The notes below the pieces were generated by a model that ran no database searches, was not told the DNA's origin, and worked only from the letters and a program-made list of their open reading frames with translations. Below, in pieces: positions 63,011 to 64,000 of a stretch of 64,000 bases of DNA. Made by a program: the position numbers and the translations under genes. The stretch is from assembly GCA_963930775.1 (NCBI GenBank), contig OZ005696.1, forward strand, positions 4,464,001 through 4,528,000, in the 5' to 3' direction. Every line of letters starts with the position of its first letter. Position 1 is the stretch's first letter. The DNA is from Cliona cf. orientalis. Taxonomy: Eukaryota > Porifera > Demospongiae > Clionaida > Clionaidae.

Positions 63011-64000
63011 GTGAACGAACATACAGTAGTTAGATGAATCTAGCTGTATCTAGATAGGGAATTCTAATAAGCACCCATAGCAACGGGCTCCGTGTACAGC
63101 AGCTGTACAGACTAGGTAGGTCTTATTTCACCTTTGAGCAATTCCAGAGTTACACGGCATCAAACAATCAGAAAATTTCAGTACAACCGCGTGGTATTCT
63201 CCATGTCTTCTCGAAGTTTGTTGAGTGTCTGACAATTTATCCAGTAAATGCCAAAGAGGGGAGAGCTCATTATGAAGCTCAAAGTTTCTAGGGAATAGAC
63301 ATCATTTTTCAAATGGTTAGTTTCTTCTAAATTTGAATTTCAAGAAAGAATCTGGACGGAATTATTTGGTATAGTCTAGTGTAGTCTGGCGACTAAGTCT
63401 AGTGTGTGCGAGGCAAGTAACTAACTTCTGTATCAGGCAAATAATGAAGTCCAGCTGAAATGGCAAAAGAATAGATGGTTTAATATACCTACGCCATACT
63501 TTGTGTAAATCAGCTGACGTCGAAGCTGAAGAGCACGAGTTCACATCCATGGAGGTTGAATAAGATAGCACTTTTCCCAGGTCTCACTTGTCTCTCCCTC
63601 TTACACACACCCCTACCCCATGTATATACAGTATACATGTGTACAATCTCTTAGGTGATGGTCAGCTATCGATGAGTTTGAGATGGTGAGAGGGGGGGGC
63701 AATGGAGTTCCATCACCGAAAAGAAGGTGCTGCCTAGGCCTCAGGTTTAGCTTTTGTTTTGAAGCACTCTTCTGAGGTACTGAGAGAACTAGCTATAGCT
63801 ACTTGGTCTATATCCTCACACCATCTTTGGCTGCTTGAGAATTTTCTCTGTCAACTGTAGCTGTCAATATTTCATGATGGCATAGGAGACTGGTTGTGAA
63901 AGCTTTAACAACCTGCAAACCTTCAAGAAGGCCTTTGATGGCTGCATAATATCTTTGTACCACCTAGAAAGCTCAGTCATTGATTTGTACGTATTTTATG
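63011..64000. other. No recognisable feature
   Basis: It could be the first intron of the candidate gene starting at 62927. It has a G8 run at 63692 and no repeat ends or domains that I can identify. Confidence 0.35.

Noticed and set aside
1..64000. CRISPR arrays, bacterial operons or a viral genome
   Set aside because: The direct repeats seen are transposon motifs or microsatellites; genes have introns and there are no repeat-spacer arrays or structural viral genes.

Overview
The window is animal nuclear DNA. Genes are split by GT-AG introns, coding density is low, and most of the sequence is transposon-derived. No bacterial operons, rRNA genes or CRISPR arrays are visible. The mix of elements (Sola-like, ISL2EU-like with a YqaJ nuclease, MULE, BEL/Pao, jockey/CR1-type LINE, many TA- and 5-bp-TSD MITEs), the repeated G+C-rich 'CCACGCCC' tracts and the form of the Y-box gene suggest an early-branching invertebrate. 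A demosponge is my best guess, but this is inference and not proven by the sequence.

The one host gene I can assemble completely is a Y-box/cold-shock-domain gene on the + strand, 22806-51233. It has eight coding exons that join in frame into 264 codons. Its introns range from 59 bp to 15.6 kb, and the two largest house autonomous transposons. Intron 5 holds a decayed minus-strand MULE with TIRs and an 8-bp repeat (29619-34987). Intron 7 holds a decayed SWIM/YqaJ relic (about 37909-39020), a DDE_3 relic (39140-39425), a complete TIR-bounded ISL2EU/Harbinger-like element with THAP transposase and convergent YqaJ gene (39448-45087), and an apparently intact Sola-like transposon (46568-50344). 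The Sola-like element has a single 682-codon ORF, a 4-bp TSD and eight copies of a 13-bp motif beside the ORF. A near-perfect 40-bp-arm hairpin lies about 315 bp after the Y-box stop, before the first clear AATAAA.

Left of the Y-box gene (1-22800) are mostly repeats: TA-flanked 'CCGTA...TACGG' MITEs, 5-bp-TSD hAT-like MITEs with G/C runs, foldback elements, a family carrying a 62-aa ORF, and a recent-looking duplicated block at 19183-21069. Two exon-like coding islands stand out there: 7958-8072, and 11694-12227, which resembles a GIY-YIG domain.

Right of the gene (51.3-64 kb) are a LINE reverse-transcriptase relic on the minus strand, a small secreted-peptide ORF (54611-54907), a TIR element carrying a methyltransferase-like fragment, more MITEs, a minus-strand BEL/Pao gag-protease relic split by a hAT-like MITE, and a possible first exon (62927-63010) of a gene running out of the window.

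Several insertions can be dated relative to each other: MITE in transposase, MITE in retroelement, TTAA element in MITE. Some have an empty-site paralogue elsewhere in the window, which supports the boundaries given. All coordinates and identities come from reading the sequence by eye; no database search was possible.
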